Made by a program: the position numbers and the translations under genes
Notes under the pieces: generated by a model
Told to the model about the DNA's origin: nothing
What the model saw: the letters and a program-made list of their open reading frames with translations, nothing else
Database searches by the model: none
Assembly (NCBI GenBank): GCA_024742755.1
Contig: JANSXW010000010.1
Location: 1-64,000 of the forward strand
Direction of reading: 5' to 3'
Origin: a bacterium
GTDB taxonomy: Bacteria > Bacteroidota > Bacteroidia > Chitinophagales > Saprospiraceae
DNA length: 64,000 bases
Shown: one piece after another, positions 18,700 to 27,982 of the stretch
How positions within the stretch are numbered: the first letter of the stretch is position 1
How the letters are laid out: the number at the start of each line of letters is the position of its first letter

Positions 18700-19580
18700 T
18701 GAAATTCATATTTGCATTCTGCGAAGGGCCTCACGACGTTGCTTTTCTTTACAAAATCCTGAAGTCAGAGGGGTACGTCAGCCACAACAGAAAACTAGGG
18801 GAATATCCTTCTCCAATCAATGACTTTTTGATTAGGGAGGCCATGCACAGTTCGCTCCAAGACGCTAACCTTCAGTCCGCTACCCGCCGGCTCCTTCCTG
18901 CTGAGGTTATGAAAAAGGCAGCCCCGGAACGTATGATATTCTTATATGCCCTTGGGGGAGACAGCAGAAGAACCGAGCGTTTAAGAATTCTTCGCTTTCT
19001 ACAGGATAGCTTTGCCGTTTCCGACCCTGATGCGCTTTTTCCCGGCGAGGAACACACTGCTGCCACTATCTACTTTTTTGATGCTGATGATGCTGGCGTA
19101 CAGGCCCGATATGACCACATTAACCAGGAACTCGCAGAACTAAGTGACGAGCCCGCTCTTCTTTTATCTTCTCAAGCCCAGATTACTGACGTTAACGGTA
19201 TTCAAGTAGGTGGATTTATTTTCTCAGCTAATGAGCAAGAGACCGGGAAGCTGGAAGATACGCTAATCCCGCTGATGCGGCTTGAAAATGAGGCCATCTT
19301 CCAAGCTGCTCAAGCCTTTCTTGATGAGCACTTTAGCGATGACCGCTGCAGAAAGCTCCAATGGAAACCCAATATGGAAACTCAGCTTATGCAGGAAACC
19401 CGCTCCAGCCGCCGCCTGAAGTACGATCGTGACAAGTCCCTTATTGGAGTGGTTGGGCAGCTACAGCAATCTGGTAAAGGAAATAGTCCTATCATTAGAG
19501 ACTCTGACTTCATCAACTTACAAAAACTGCAAAACGATGAGGCCTGTCAGGCAATAGCAAGGTTTATCCGGAGCCTATAG
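18699..19580 (+). CDS. TOPRIM-like protein, partner of the ParB-ATPase
   Basis: 293 residues. The N-terminus FAFCEGPHDVAFLYKIL contains the conserved Glu of TOPRIM domains, and YFFDADDAGVQARYDHI at about residue 125-142 supplies the DxD motif, in the same spacing as DUF3226/OLD TOPRIM proteins. A TOPRIM active site usually cleaves or re-joins nucleic acid, so this is the likely effector nuclease for the upstream ATPase. It resembles the role of AriB in PARIS, although it is not obviously the same family. Its start codon overlaps the stop of the ATPase gene by one base. It lies on the strand opposite to the BREX genes, as an inserted cassette would. Family assignment rests on motifs only. Confidence 0.7.
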   Translation: MKFIFAFCEGPHDVAFLYKILKSEGYVSHNRKLGEYPSPINDFLIREAMHSSLQDANLQSATRRLLPAEVMKKAAPERMIFLYALGGDSRRTERLRILRFLQDSFAVSDPDALFPGEEHTAATIYFFDADDAGVQARYDHINQELAELSDEPALLLSSQAQITDVNGIQVGGFIFSANEQETGKLEDTLIPLMRLENEAIFQAAQAFLDEHFSDDRCRKLQWKPNMETQLMQETRSSRRLKYDRDKSLIGVVGQLQQSGKGNSPIIRDSDFINLQKLQNDEACQAIARFIRSL

Positions 19581-19610
19581 CCGCTTTTGCGAAATCGCGA
19601 ACGGTATGCT

Positions 19611-19880
19611 TTATGCTTTAAGCATGATTAGCTTTCTCCCCAGCACCACCTCCAACCTCACCAGCTCCCGAAGCCGCCAGTCGTAAGTGCCGCTCAGCCG
19701 CAGCCCGAGGCTGGCTTCGCTTATTTCCAGTGCCCGGGCAAGATCGCTCTCGGTCAGGCCGCCCTCCTGCATGAGGGCATAAACGCGTTGTGAAATGTCC
19801 AGATTCAGGCGCACAAAACGCTCGATATGCTCCGGTCCCTGCTCCGCAAAGAAGCTGGGAATATCAGGGTAAGTATCCAT
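19611..19880 (-). CDS. Small HTH (XRE/HigA-like) DNA-binding protein
   Basis: 89 residues. The helix-turn-helix is GLTESDLARALEISEASLGLRLSG (about residues 40-63), which resembles XRE-type antitoxins and repressors. The C-terminal helix ends in KLIMLKA. No toxin gene is adjacent (30 bases separate its stop from the converging TOPRIM gene), so it is an orphan antitoxin or a local regulator of the cassette or of pglZ. There is no good evidence to choose between these. Confidence 0.65.
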   Translation of the reverse strand: MDTYPDIPSFFAEQGPEHIERFVRLNLDISQRVYALMQEGGLTESDLARALEISEASLGLRLSGTYDWRLRELVRLEVVLGRKLIMLKA

Positions 19881-19975
19881 AATCTTTAGAACAATGGTAA
19901 TGACCTGGGCAGTTCCGGGATTCGCTACAATTTAGTGCCCCTAAACATCCGACGATTACATTAAGCCCCCAATCT

Positions 19976-21274
19976 TCAATTCAACCCAACATAATAGTCT
20001 CCCAATTGAGGTACAGCACCCAGCCGACCACTTTTGTACGCGTTCAGTACATTGGAGGTATCCCGGACTACTGAGGTGTCAAAATCTGCCAGGGAATAGA
20101 GCTTGGTGGCGCCTGATTCTCTTCTTTCCGTAAACCAGATCGCATCATTCCGGAAAACATCACGATGGTCGAAAAGCTCCCGGAAATTGGTCGTTGCCAG
20201 CATCTGAGATTTTTGCGCATTGATCAAAAAAGATAGTATAAAGTGTAGGTACAAGTCCGGGTGCAAAGAGGACTCCAACTCATCGATTGGAATGATATGA
20301 CCGTCTTTGAGCAGCAATGCCAACAGGCCGGCAAAGCCATAGTACCGCTTGGTCCCTTCCGATTCCATCCTGAAGGGGAGGCGGAACTGTGCTCCACCAA
20401 CTGTATGCTGCAACTCAACATCAACCGAGGTAATCTTGCCTTTCTCCCTCAATGCTTTGACCTGACTGCTTGCCTTTTCCTTCATTTGGCTTTCCAGAAA
20501 TTCGATCAATCCATCCGGAATCGGTACTTCATTGTCCTCTATTAAAATATCTGATACGTTGAAATCTGCTTTCTTCAGAATACTGATGACCGTTTCTTTC
20601 TCAATTGCTCCGTCCTTCATCCTGGCGGTGACAAAATCGTCCAATTCAGTCTTGGTGTAAACAGTAGGCATCAGGTAGGATTCAAACCAGGCTACCGCCT
20701 CGCTCAACTCATGAAGTTTGGCATTGATCTTTAGGAAGCCCCCCAGCACTGTGTTATTCCAGAGCGTATTGGACTCCAGCGCTTTCCGCAGCGCTGTATC
20801 CGTTTTGATTTTACTGCCAAAACTGATCTCCGTAAACTGATGCTCCAGGTCCGTTTCCCGCTTGAAGACATTGGCTTTCTTTGGCGCATAATAATCCAAC
20901 CGTTCGCTGACGATAGCACTTCGGTTAAACACTACAGCATAGTCGTACCGGACCTCATTATGTATAAAATCGATGCCCAGACGGCTAGGCTGCTTTTTAC
21001 TCTCCTCATCAAAAAGGAAGGGAGAAAAATCAAGCTCATCGGTCTTTTTACCTTCAGGTTCTAAAACCAACTTGCGCAAAAAGTGCAACGCTTTCAGAAT
21101 CGTCGTTTTACCAGAAGCATTCGCCCCGTAGATCAACCCCAGCTTGAGTAAACGGTACCCGCCTGCGTGTATGACGTAGTGGTCTTCCAGGTGGTCCGAT
21201 TTGTCCGCTTCAAAGGTGAGCACCTGCTCTTCCCGGACTGGGCCGAAATTCTGCAAACTGAAATTAATTATCAT
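19976..21274 (-). CDS. AAA family ATPase (AbiLii/RloA-like, ABC-type P-loop)
   Basis: 432 residues with N-terminal FSLQNFGPVREEQVLTFEA, Walker A IYGANASGKTTILKALHFL (about residue 50), a FAGLLALLL helix, Walker B IPIDELESSLHP (about 325) and the downstream MLATTNFRELFD segment. This fits the AAA15/AAA_21 group whose members include RloA and AbiLii-type phage-resistance ATPases. Such proteins usually act with an RloB-like partner, and none is next to it. It is the only gene between the BREX terminator (21364-21418) and the HTH gene, so it is probably its own transcription unit, with a TATATTTG -7 box at 21303-21310. A defence role is inferred from family and location. Confidence 0.8.
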   Translation of the reverse strand: MIINFSLQNFGPVREEQVLTFEADKSDHLEDHYVIHAGGYRLLKLGLIYGANASGKTTILKALHFLRKLVLEPEGKKTDELDFSPFLFDEESKKQPSRLGIDFIHNEVRYDYAVVFNRSAIVSERLDYYAPKKANVFKRETDLEHQFTEISFGSKIKTDTALRKALESNTLWNNTVLGGFLKINAKLHELSEAVAWFESYLMPTVYTKTELDDFVTARMKDGAIEKETVISILKKADFNVSDILIEDNEVPIPDGLIEFLESQMKEKASSQVKALREKGKITSVDVELQHTVGGAQFRLPFRMESEGTKRYYGFAGLLALLLKDGHIIPIDELESSLHPDLYLHFILSFLINAQKSQMLATTNFRELFDHRDVFRNDAIWFTERRESGATKLYSLADFDTSVVRDTSNVLNAYKSGRLGAVPQLGDYYVGLN

Positions 21275-21302
21275 TTTTAAGCTCTATTTTGTAACTTGAT
21301 TA

Positions 21303-21310
21303 CAAATATA
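21303..21310 (-). promoter_or_regulatory. Putative -7 box upstream of the AAA ATPase gene
   Basis: The minus strand reads TATATTTG, an exact TAnnTTTG box, 29 bases before the ATG at 21274. The -33 element is not clear. Confidence 0.35.
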
Positions 21311-21363
21311 GCAACAAAAATGACTAAAAATAGTTTCTGAGTACCTTATCCCCCTAAAAACAG

Positions 21364-21418
21364 AAAACCCGCCAAACATGCGCATTCCGGCAGGGCCGAA
21401 AGAGGCGAGGCGGGTTTT
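21364..21418 (-). terminator. Terminator closing the large BREX operon
   Basis: AAAACCCGCC at 21364-21373 and GGCGGGTTTT at 21409-21418 are perfect 10-bp complementary arms. Read on the minus strand the second arm ends in TTTT followed by CTG and more T's. It lies 66 bases after the stop of the PD-(D/E)XK gene and separates it from the AAA ATPase gene. Confidence 0.8.
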
Positions 21419-21483
21419 GATGTAGTAAAGATGCTTGATTTATCTCTCAATGTCAAGGCGGAGCGGCGATGACATCTTATTTG

Positions 21484-22812
21484 CTATTCCTTTTCTGCCA
21501 TAACTCCTTTTAAAGCATTTAGCGCCTCTTGAAAATACTGCTTTTCATGCTTAAAGAAAGCCGCATTTATGGCATTTGCAAACCGGTCTCGCAGCGAAAC
21601 CCCTCCGGCATTTTTCAAATCCAGATGGATTTGGTAGATATGGTAGAATGATTTACCTGCGCCTCCCCCCGGACCTTCCTTTACAATCGGATCAGAAGCA
21701 GCTAATATCCCCTTTTCTTTGAGTCTGTTTTTCAGCTGATCGCCGTATTGAGTATTTTGGGGAGTGAACAACTCCATATACACCTCTACTTTCGGACGAA
21801 AAACGACATGATCGATATTTACCCAAAACCGGAACCTGGAAGCTACTTCAGGTTCAACACCATCCAATAACTTGCCTCCCGATGGGCTGAAATAAAAGTG
21901 CCTGTATTTATGAGCTTTCCTGGAGCTGGGGGCGTAACCACAGCTCTCCATGGCATCATAGACAGACTTGGAGGCATATTCAAGTAGCTCCTTGTCTTTC
22001 TTTTTCAGGTCTCGTATTTCGTCTTCCTTAGACTGAAAAATCTCAAGAAGATCCTCCCTGACCTTAGTATAATCAGTACTCATATAAAAAGCATTAATAT
22101 TAGCAATGTATTCTTTAAGAAAGAGCAGGTGGCGGTCGTCTGATTCCAGAAAGCTGCCGTGCAGGTTTTGCACCACCTCATCGATCAGTTCCTTGTGCAG
22201 GATGCTGACATAACAGCCGTCCGGGGGCGGTTTTGTGGTTACGTCTGCTCCTGAGATGGAGAGTATGATCCCTATTTTCTTTTCCGCCTGCACATCATTC
22301 CAGTACTCCTGCAGGTCATTGTATAGCGGGGCGTAGACCTTATTCTCTATGATGACCGCCCAGCTTGATTGGGATTCTGTGTCCTTGCCCTCTTCTACCT
22401 CAGGCGTGTTATCCTGAATGAGGATATCTATCCGCTTGCCATTTTCAGTGGTTTGCTCCCGCTCTACGGTGTACTCGGCACTTTGTATTTCTTCTTTTAG
22501 GATGCTAAAGCCCGCTTGTTGCGCTTTCTTGTGCTTGTGTACCTTCTGCAAATTGCCCGGTGCATCAGGACGGTCTAACGCCTTCTGCAGTATTTTGACA
22601 TCGGCCCCCAATTTGCGCTCGTACACCTTCAGCAGGCTTTCCAGAAAGAGGGTGGAAAAGCCATGCTCTTCTTCCTTGTCAAAGTAGAACGCCAGAAAGT
22701 TGCTGATCACATTTTCCCAGCGGGGAAAACCCGAAATCTCAATCAGATTTTTCCGCTGTTTGGGCACTTCCGGGAGGTCGTCGAATAGCTTGTCCAGCCA
22801 GGTTAGGTTCAT
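21484..22812 (-). CDS. PD-(D/E)XK nuclease superfamily protein
   Basis: 442 residues. The start (SGFPRWENVISNFLAFYFD) and the nuclease core are typical of the PDDEXK_4-type family: GKRIDILIQ supplies the catalytic Asp, and about 30 residues later WAVIIENKVYAP supplies the E-x-K. A helical region with a charged coiled-coil-like stretch (about 235-270) follows, then a C-terminal beta-rich domain. It is the last gene of the large BREX operon (36 bases after the lipoprotein gene, before a strong terminator). That position suggests an accessory nuclease co-regulated with BREX. The substrate is unknown. Confidence 0.78.
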   Translation of the reverse strand: MNLTWLDKLFDDLPEVPKQRKNLIEISGFPRWENVISNFLAFYFDKEEEHGFSTLFLESLLKVYERKLGADVKILQKALDRPDAPGNLQKVHKHKKAQQAGFSILKEEIQSAEYTVEREQTTENGKRIDILIQDNTPEVEEGKDTESQSSWAVIIENKVYAPLYNDLQEYWNDVQAEKKIGIILSISGADVTTKPPPDGCYVSILHKELIDEVVQNLHGSFLESDDRHLLFLKEYIANINAFYMSTDYTKVREDLLEIFQSKEDEIRDLKKKDKELLEYASKSVYDAMESCGYAPSSRKAHKYRHFYFSPSGGKLLDGVEPEVASRFRFWVNIDHVVFRPKVEVYMELFTPQNTQYGDQLKNRLKEKGILAASDPIVKEGPGGGAGKSFYHIYQIHLDLKNAGGVSLRDRFANAINAAFFKHEKQYFQEALNALKGVMAEKE

Positions 22813-22848
22813 TGCTTGTCTTCTTATCGTTAATTAACTCCGTTTGGA

Positions 22849-24285
22849 CTACATTGGCTTAAATACGATGCCATTAGCGCCATGCAGCCAACCACGGTTA
22901 CTTAATTCAAGTTTGAAAGCAGAATAATCAGACATCTTTGTAAGTGTCAATGTTGCTGACCTGTAACCAGTTTGGAGTTCGACGTAATACTCAGTTATTT
23001 TAGATCGTAATTCACTTGCCTTTGCAGTCGTCCCCATATCGTTAAATCGAATCGAAGTCCTTCCATCCGGCTGCAAATAAAACCTCCTGGCATTGAGGAA
23101 AATACGAACAGCTGTATCATCATACGTTTTTACTCTGTAGCTACTGTATTCTATATCTAAAGGAGAATCATCTTCCTCCAAATAATCGCTATAATTACTT
23201 TTTGCTTTTGCAGCAGCCTGCTCTTCCTCAGCTCGAATCCTGGCTTCTTCCTCCTCCTTTATTGCATTGACCATCTGTTCTGTTAAATACTCTTCTCCGT
23301 CAATCACTACCCCACAAAGCATAACACCCGACACCGCATCACTGGTAGAGGTGATTTCATACATCCCAAGCCCCTTTGCAAACACTGCTCTGCTTTGAGG
23401 ATTGAGGTCATCGCTCAAATCCTGAGATAAATACCTGTACTGACAAACCGGAAAATTTGGGGCAACTCGTTTCCCACGGTCGGCATACCTGATGTCCTCA
23501 AAGTCTTTTTCGTGTAAATAAGATAACTCTGCTTCTCCTCCAATCAGTGGTAGCGTATGGCTTTCCGGATCGAATACTACCGGCCCTAGTTCCAGTTTTC
23601 CGTCGTACTTCCCGAAGTATACGGTAGCGCCTTTCCTGACAAAACTATTGTACTTGGGAAATCCCTCCGAAATATGGATTTGATTATCTCCGTCCTCGCC
23701 CAGCAACTCTACCCATAGCTTAATCAGGTTATCATCCTCAGACCTTAATACAAAAACAAGGGCTTTTTCTCCATCATGCTCAAGCGTAGCCTTGTATTTA
23801 ATTTCCAGCTTCTTGGGCTCGTATTCCAGTAAATCTTGCGTTCCAGGCTCCACATGGTACATCCAATAGTTGCCTACCTGCAATGGGAAGTACTCTTCCG
23901 ATAGATTGACGTAGTACTCCGTGCTGTATGGCCTGATATAATCTTTATGTACATATCCGATCTTTTCGCTCCCCTCCTGCTTTACTTTTAACCAGTCAGA
24001 TTGATTGTGCTCGTATTCATTTTTGTCACCTACGACTTTTGCCCCTTTGTAGAGCTTTCCAATCACTGCGTAGTCCTGCCCGGGCCCTTCCCTAAACCGA
24101 AGGTGGGTGGTGTTGACATCCACTATGAAAACTCCCAGTGAATTGTCTCCTTCTCTTGTAGCAGCAGAAGCCTCTCCATGTTCTTTTGAAGCTTGAGCTC
24201 CCGGAGCAGATTCCTGGCAGGAATTCATACTGAAAAGAAACAGGAATAGTGCGCTCCATAGAACAGTTGTGTGTGTAGTTGTCAT
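22849..24285 (-). CDS. Putative SH3-domain lipoprotein within the BREX operon
   Basis: 478 residues. The N-terminus carries a lipoprotein-type signal (hydrophobic WSALFLFLF, then MNSC with Cys at about residue 23). Residues 50-115 resemble a bacterial SH3 domain (LRFREGPGQDYAVIGKLYKG, then GYVHKDYIRPY), usually a cell-wall or protein-binding module. The remainder is beta-rich and unrecognised, with a short Glu/Ala-rich helix (about 330-355) before the C-terminal domain. It lies 42 bases after pglX and 36 bases before the nuclease gene, in the same operon. An exported envelope protein inside a cytoplasmic defence operon is odd. It may be passenger cargo or an envelope-facing effector. Confidence 0.65.
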   Translation of the reverse strand: MTTTHTTVLWSALFLFLFSMNSCQESAPGAQASKEHGEASAATREGDNSLGVFIVDVNTTHLRFREGPGQDYAVIGKLYKGAKVVGDKNEYEHNQSDWLKVKQEGSEKIGYVHKDYIRPYSTEYYVNLSEEYFPLQVGNYWMYHVEPGTQDLLEYEPKKLEIKYKATLEHDGEKALVFVLRSEDDNLIKLWVELLGEDGDNQIHISEGFPKYNSFVRKGATVYFGKYDGKLELGPVVFDPESHTLPLIGGEAELSYLHEKDFEDIRYADRGKRVAPNFPVCQYRYLSQDLSDDLNPQSRAVFAKGLGMYEITSTSDAVSGVMLCGVVIDGEEYLTEQMVNAIKEEEEARIRAEEEQAAAKAKSNYSDYLEEDDSPLDIEYSSYRVKTYDDTAVRIFLNARRFYLQPDGRTSIRFNDMGTTAKASELRSKITEYYVELQTGYRSATLTLTKMSDYSAFKLELSNRGWLHGANGIVFKPM

Positions 24286-24327
24286 TTCAAATTATGGTTT
24301 GGGGTTAGAAATTTTCTGATTTTACCC

Positions 24328-27300
24328 TCACACCACCACCCCCCAGTCAAACTCCACCCAGTCAAAGCCTTCCACCTTCTTCCGGGCTTTGGCATCGTTG
24401 AGGCTGGTGACGGTGAGGACGGCGCTGCCCATCTTGTTGTAGTTGACCAGCACGCCATCGTCCAGGTCGAGGGGGAGCTTGCGGGCGGCCAAGGGGTAGA
24501 GGATGTCGCGCTCGTACTGCCGCACGTCTTCCAGTATGGCGTCGATCTTGTCGATGTCTTTTTGGGCCTGCGTCTGCTCGCGGGGGCTGACGTCGGCCTT
24601 GAGGGTGATGCTGACCAGAGTGCTGCGCTGTGCTTCCAGCTTGCGGATGAAGTCGCGCACGTAGTCGTTGAGCAGGCGGCTGACCGTGTCGGGGCGGTAG
24701 CGGTGCAGGTACACGAGGGCCTGAAAGTGCTTGCCGGGGGAGCTGAAGAGCCAGTAGATGGGGCGCTTCTTGTAGCGCTGCAGGTGGTCTTTGTAAAACT
24801 CCCGCACAAAGTAGCTGCGGATGTCCCGCCCGAGGGCGTTTTCCACAAACTGCAGGTTGGCTTCAAACTGCTCCGGGCCGAAGGCGGCTTCCAGAAAGCG
24901 GCGGAAGCGCCCGGCCACATCGTCCGGGAAGTAGTCTTCGGCGAGCAGGGGGATGATGCCGTCTTCATCGGGCAGGAAGGTGGCGGTGCCGGGGCTTGTG
25001 CCGGTCTTGTCCCAGTACTCGGGCAGCCCGTCCCCCGCGTTGGCGAGGATGAGCCCTTCTTTGTCGAGGCTGTAGCGCCCCATCATGCAGCCTACGGCGT
25101 AGCTGAGGAATTGGGCGATGACTTCTTGGTCGTCAAAGACCAGGGCTTCTTGCACAAACTGCTGCCGGGCCGCGCTGCCGACCGGGCAGTCCTGCCGTTT
25201 GGAGAGCTTTGTGGTGGCAGCTTTCAAGGCCTTGCGGTCGAGCTCCTGCTGCAGGATGGTGATGTCTTCCAGGGGGACTTCCGGGCTGAGCTCTGCCTGC
25301 AAGCCGTAGAGGTCGATAAAAATGCGGTTGAGCTCCTCTTCCTGCGCGTGCAATTGCGCAAACTGTGCGCCCCAGTGCGCCTGATAGGTGGCGTAAGCTT
25401 CGGACAGGGTGCTGGCACCGGTGAGCAAAGGGTGGCGCTGAAAGTCCCAGGAGGTTTCGTGGGCGTCCCAGTCGGTATGTGCTATTGAAATACAATCTGC
25501 TGATAAATTGATGCCTATCTCCTCAAATACTTGCTCCTTAACAGGAGTACTAGCAATATGACTAATTTCAAAATTTAAGGTTGGTGATATTTTTGAAATC
25601 ACTCCACTAAAAAAATTTGAATTTACCAATCCTAATAATCCAAGTAAGTTAATTTCCCGTTTCGGATAAGCTCCTGAAGTAGCATCAATTGGAACAAATC
25701 CATTAGGAAAAAGACGACTCGAAAAGCTGCCACTAGTAACCTTATTCCAAGAAATATATTCTTGGAAATAATACTGAGGGCTTCGAATCACGGATTTTGG
25801 CTTTAAGCCTTTAAGCTCAAAACCATTTTTTTCCCAGTTAATAACATATTCTTGATTACCATACCATTTCCTAAAATCTCCGCCTTTGTTACAAGGAAAC
25901 CACTTTTTATTTGATTGCTCCGCATCTTTTATTTCTTTAAGCGAAAAATCTAAACGATCTATTCCAATCTCAGCCCAAAATCTTAAAAATCTTCCATTAT
26001 CGCTGGTGGACAGTCCTTTTTTTAGGCTCACATACTTTTCTATACTTTGCTCGGACTGAAATAAGTTGACAACCTCCTCACTCAACCAATACCCAATCGG
26101 GCTGCCCGGGATTTTTTGGAAGTCTTGCTGCCGGGCGTGGTAAAAACCATAATCCTGATCTAAGAACAGCTTTTCAATTTTATCTACAGAGCGTACTTGT
26201 ACATGTTTCTTAAACAGGCGGCGATAGATACCCGGCATATCATCGGCAGCCCGGTTGACCATTGTGAAAGCTACCGAACCAAAATCAGAGCCAAAAATAC
26301 CCCTGCCTAAGTGCAGCAAAGTATCAATTTGCACTTGTTGGAGCATATCCTTTCGGTATTTTTCAAAAGAGGACAGAAACATCCAGGATGGCAGATTAAT
26401 CATTCCGATCAGCCCAAATGGTAATACCTGCTCCTGTGCTCGCTGCATGAAACAGACCATCAAATCGTCTTTGGCTTTGGGATAGTGCTGTTTCACCCAT
26501 TTAGATAGCTCAGGGTTCATCTTCCCGCCCCCCATATACGGCGGATTATCCACCACACAGTGCATCTGCTCCCCCAGCTCCTGCAATTGCTGCAAGGCAT
26601 TCGCCAGGTGCTGCAATTGGGTGCGCAGGAAGATGTCATTGGTCTGCGCGCGCTCCACCACCACCTGCCGGGCCCGCCTGATTTCGCCCGCTTCCGCCTG
26701 CGGCTGTATAAGTGAGCCGAGGTTGGTAGCCTGCTGCAGGTGCTGCAGGTCGCTGCTTAGGGCTTCAGTGGGTGTGATACCACAGGCTTCCAAAGCCGCT
26801 GCCGTTTCCTCCGTACTCAGCGGCAAATCCTGAAACTGCAGGATGTGGGGGCGGATATTTTTGCGGAAAATCCGGCGGTGGTAAGCCCGGGCTTTCATCA
26901 TCAGCGCAAAGCCGGCCAGCTGTGCGGCCCGCTCATCGATCTCAAAGCCGCGCAGGTTGTTTTCCAAAATGAGCTGCGGGATTTCACTTTTGTTGTAGCC
27001 CTCCTCTTCGTACATGAGGGTGAGCAGCTCGAAGGCATACAGCAGGATGTGCCCGCTCCCGCAGGCCTGATCCAGAAAGTGGATATCGGTCACGCTGTCG
27101 ATGCGCAGGAAGTCGGCCGCCTGCGCCGCCGGGGAGTCGATGTAGTAGCGCATGTGGGCCCGCAACCCGGAGTTGGGGCGGTTCTGCAGCCACAGCTTAC
27201 CGAGGGTATTCTGCACCATATACTCCACAATCCACCGGGGCGTAAACAGCTGCGTGGCGGCCGGCAGGTCTTCCGGGGCCACCCGCCCTTTGGCGGCAAA

Positions 27301-27930
27301 CACCGCATCCTTCTTTTCCGAGATGTAAAACTGGTACAGCCAGCCGATGATTTCCACATTTTGGGCGGCTTCCGGCGGCATGCCGTCGCGTACATCCTGC
27401 ACGATGCTGCGGGCGCTGAGCAGGTCATTGGGCACGAGCAACTCCGTATAGTCCTGCAGCCGCTGAAACATAAAAGGCATGGCGCTGTGCCATTGGTTGC
27501 AGGCCGCGATTAGCAGCAGTTGGTAAGCTTCATTCTGCGGGTCGGGCGAAGGCAGCTCGCCATTGAGCAGCTGAAAGACCCGCTTGCGGTCCACCGTCAG
27601 CTCCTCCCCGATCAACCCCCGCTTGGCCTGCTGCAGGATTTCCGGCAGGGTCTCCCCATCGGCCGGGCTGAGCACCCGCGGGCGGGTGTAGTCATTGGCA
27701 TCCATAAACCGCAATGCCACGAGGCGGTTGAACCAGGTGTAGGCCACTTCCTCCATCAGGGCGGCCTTCCCTTTGGCCTTCAGCGCTTGCGCCAGTTGGT
27801 CCACCTGTTGGCTGCGCTCCCGCCGCTCGATGCTATCGGTATTCAGCACCTGTTCCAGCCGGTTGCTGATTTGTTCGAGCAGCTTGCGGCGTGCGGCTTG
27901 GGCGAAGGATTTTAGGGTGGTGGTTTGCAT
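24328..27930 (-). CDS. pglX: BREX-1 adenine-specific DNA methyltransferase PglX
   Basis: N6-adenine methyltransferase that marks host DNA in BREX. Motif I is FLDQACGSGHILLYAFELL (about residue 280) and motif IV is VDNPPYMGGG (about 457). The N-terminal helical part and the long C-terminal region (KGLILANAGDGLPEYW and following) are as in other PglX proteins, and 1200 residues is the normal size. The segment encoding residues about 612-815 (25485-26095) is visibly AT-rich against GC-rich flanks. It covers the expected target-recognition region, so the specificity domain may have been exchanged by recombination. The gene sits 52 bases after brxC in the large operon. Confidence 0.94.
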   Translation of the reverse strand: MQTTTLKSFAQAARRKLLEQISNRLEQVLNTDSIERRERSQQVDQLAQALKAKGKAALMEEVAYTWFNRLVALRFMDANDYTRPRVLSPADGETLPEILQQAKRGLIGEELTVDRKRVFQLLNGELPSPDPQNEAYQLLLIAACNQWHSAMPFMFQRLQDYTELLVPNDLLSARSIVQDVRDGMPPEAAQNVEIIGWLYQFYISEKKDAVFAAKGRVAPEDLPAATQLFTPRWIVEYMVQNTLGKLWLQNRPNSGLRAHMRYYIDSPAAQAADFLRIDSVTDIHFLDQACGSGHILLYAFELLTLMYEEEGYNKSEIPQLILENNLRGFEIDERAAQLAGFALMMKARAYHRRIFRKNIRPHILQFQDLPLSTEETAAALEACGITPTEALSSDLQHLQQATNLGSLIQPQAEAGEIRRARQVVVERAQTNDIFLRTQLQHLANALQQLQELGEQMHCVVDNPPYMGGGKMNPELSKWVKQHYPKAKDDLMVCFMQRAQEQVLPFGLIGMINLPSWMFLSSFEKYRKDMLQQVQIDTLLHLGRGIFGSDFGSVAFTMVNRAADDMPGIYRRLFKKHVQVRSVDKIEKLFLDQDYGFYHARQQDFQKIPGSPIGYWLSEEVVNLFQSEQSIEKYVSLKKGLSTSDNGRFLRFWAEIGIDRLDFSLKEIKDAEQSNKKWFPCNKGGDFRKWYGNQEYVINWEKNGFELKGLKPKSVIRSPQYYFQEYISWNKVTSGSFSSRLFPNGFVPIDATSGAYPKREINLLGLLGLVNSNFFSGVISKISPTLNFEISHIASTPVKEQVFEEIGINLSADCISIAHTDWDAHETSWDFQRHPLLTGASTLSEAYATYQAHWGAQFAQLHAQEEELNRIFIDLYGLQAELSPEVPLEDITILQQELDRKALKAATTKLSKRQDCPVGSAARQQFVQEALVFDDQEVIAQFLSYAVGCMMGRYSLDKEGLILANAGDGLPEYWDKTGTSPGTATFLPDEDGIIPLLAEDYFPDDVAGRFRRFLEAAFGPEQFEANLQFVENALGRDIRSYFVREFYKDHLQRYKKRPIYWLFSSPGKHFQALVYLHRYRPDTVSRLLNDYVRDFIRKLEAQRSTLVSITLKADVSPREQTQAQKDIDKIDAILEDVRQYERDILYPLAARKLPLDLDDGVLVNYNKMGSAVLTVTSLNDAKARKKVEGFDWVEFDWGVVV

Positions 27931-27982
27931 GGGTGGTTAGGGTTCTGTTAGGTTTAGGAAAATGACTTTAGCTCAAATTGAT

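Noticed and set aside
24271..25488. Long plus-strand open frame (405 codons) opposite pglX
   Set aside because: It lies entirely antisense to the GC-rich 3' part of pglX. It is a by-product of that gene's codon bias, with no domain of its own.
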